A stretch of DNA of 64,000 nucleotides from Vibrio mangrovi. GTDB lineage: Bacteria; Pseudomonadota; Gammaproteobacteria; Enterobacterales; Vibrionaceae. Made by a program: the position numbers and the translations under genes. Shown here piece after piece: positions 63,651 to 64,000 of this stretch. How positions within the stretch are numbered: position 1 is the stretch's first letter; each line of letters opens with the position of its first letter. The notes beneath the pieces were generated by a model. That model was not told where the DNA came from and did not search any database. It worked only from the letters and a program-made list of their open reading frames with translations. Location of the stretch: assembly GCF_024346955.1 (NCBI RefSeq), contig NZ_AP024884.1, positions 992,001-1,056,000 of the forward strand. The letters are read 5' to 3'.

Positions 63651-64000
63651 CTAATATTTGTACGCATCCGCTGCCTGACGTAACAGGGTTAAAAATGATT
63701 GCTGTGCCGGTGTGGGCTGCCAGTTTTTACGCACCGTAATCCCAATCGGACGACGTGTATGATTGAGTTCATAAGGGAAAATACGCAGTAAGCCTAAGGA
63801 CCGTTCGCGTTCAATCTGGTGGCTGGAGATCAGCGTCAGACGGTCGCTGCCGAGTAGTAATTCACGTATCAATATTTGCGAAGTCGTTTCAACCACATTG
63901 GTGGGAAAAGGGCTGTCCTGATCGGCAACAGTCTGATCGGTAAACAGACTGTCAAAGAAATCACGGGTCGGTGCGCCGCGCCGAGGAACCACCCACGGAT
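63651..64000 (-). CDS. LysR-family regulator, C-terminal part only
   Basis: The frame is open to the window edge; only the C-terminal half of the substrate-binding domain is seen (PWVVPRRGAPTRDFFDSLF, SQILIRELLLGSDRLTLIS, then RPIGITVRKNWQPTPAQQSFL). These match the end of LysR-type regulators of the GbpR/aromatic group. The DNA-binding domain lies outside. It is on the same strand as, and 167 bases before, the ligC-like gene, and so may regulate it. The GTG at 63992 is only an internal codon. Confidence 0.75.
   Translation of the reverse strand, partial: PWVVPRRGAPTRDFFDSLFTDQTVADQDSPFPTNVVETTSQILIRELLLGSDRLTLISSHQIERERSLGLLRIFPYELNHTRRPIGITVRKNWQPTPAQQSFLTLLRQAADAYKY

Overview
The window looks like chromosomal DNA from a marine gammaproteobacterium of the Vibrionaceae, most likely genus Vibrio. 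The grounds are enterobacterial-type YqhD and YiaY alcohol dehydrogenases, a type I-F CRISPR-Cas locus, a CZB-type chemoreceptor and a dense c-di-GMP signalling cluster. The species cannot be named from the sequence alone. Layout: 1-0.9 kb is the end of a HAD phosphatase and a decayed yqhD 3' end. 1.1-11.3 kb is a chemoreceptor facing a minus-strand c-di-GMP/phosphorelay operon: REC-PAS-GGDEF-EAL (split by an in-frame stop), a hybrid kinase of about 1600 residues, and a REC-GGDEF cyclase. 11.5-17 kb holds a MerR/flavodoxin-reductase pair, intact yqhD and a P2-type cation ATPase. 17.1-27.3 kb is a complete type I-F interference locus: CRISPR1, an internally deleted cas1, cas2-3, csy1-4, CRISPR2, a two-gene minus-strand insert and CRISPR3. 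All three arrays have leaders of the same architecture. 27.4-34 kb holds yiaY, two AraC regulators, a PTS IIBC permease and a GH13 phospho-glucosidase-like enzyme. 34.2-38.1 kb is an envelope module (PAP2 phosphatase, EptA-type phosphoethanolamine transferase, family 9 glycosyltransferase) with PmrA-like direct-repeat boxes. 38.1-53.6 kb is a non-ribosomal peptide operon: one four-module synthetase of about 4580 residues plus a cyclic-peptide-type ABC exporter. The adenylation codes read by eye give Val-Ser-Leu-Leu, and the acceptor-only first C domain suggests an N-acylated (lipo)tetrapeptide. 53.6-56.8 kb is an AT-rich spacer, a DnaQ-like exonuclease and an IS3-family element. 56.8-61.6 kb is the most unusual part. 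A compact AT-rich four-gene cassette (XRE-PIN-ankyrin protein, radical SAM enzyme, P-loop kinase-HAD fusion, UPRTase-like phosphoribosyltransferase) is bracketed by 201-bp direct repeats of the 3' end of an aldo/keto reductase gene. I infer a horizontally acquired, possibly defensive system that makes or alters a nucleotide-like metabolite. 61.4-64 kb is the intact aldo/keto reductase, a LigC-like dehydrogenase and the end of a LysR regulator. Two themes recur. Accessory blocks are bracketed by duplicated 3' ends of reductase genes (yqhD at 0.7/13 kb, aldo/keto reductase at 56.8/61.4 kb). The CRISPR system looks able to interfere but not to acquire spacers, because its only visible cas1 has lost the catalytic core.
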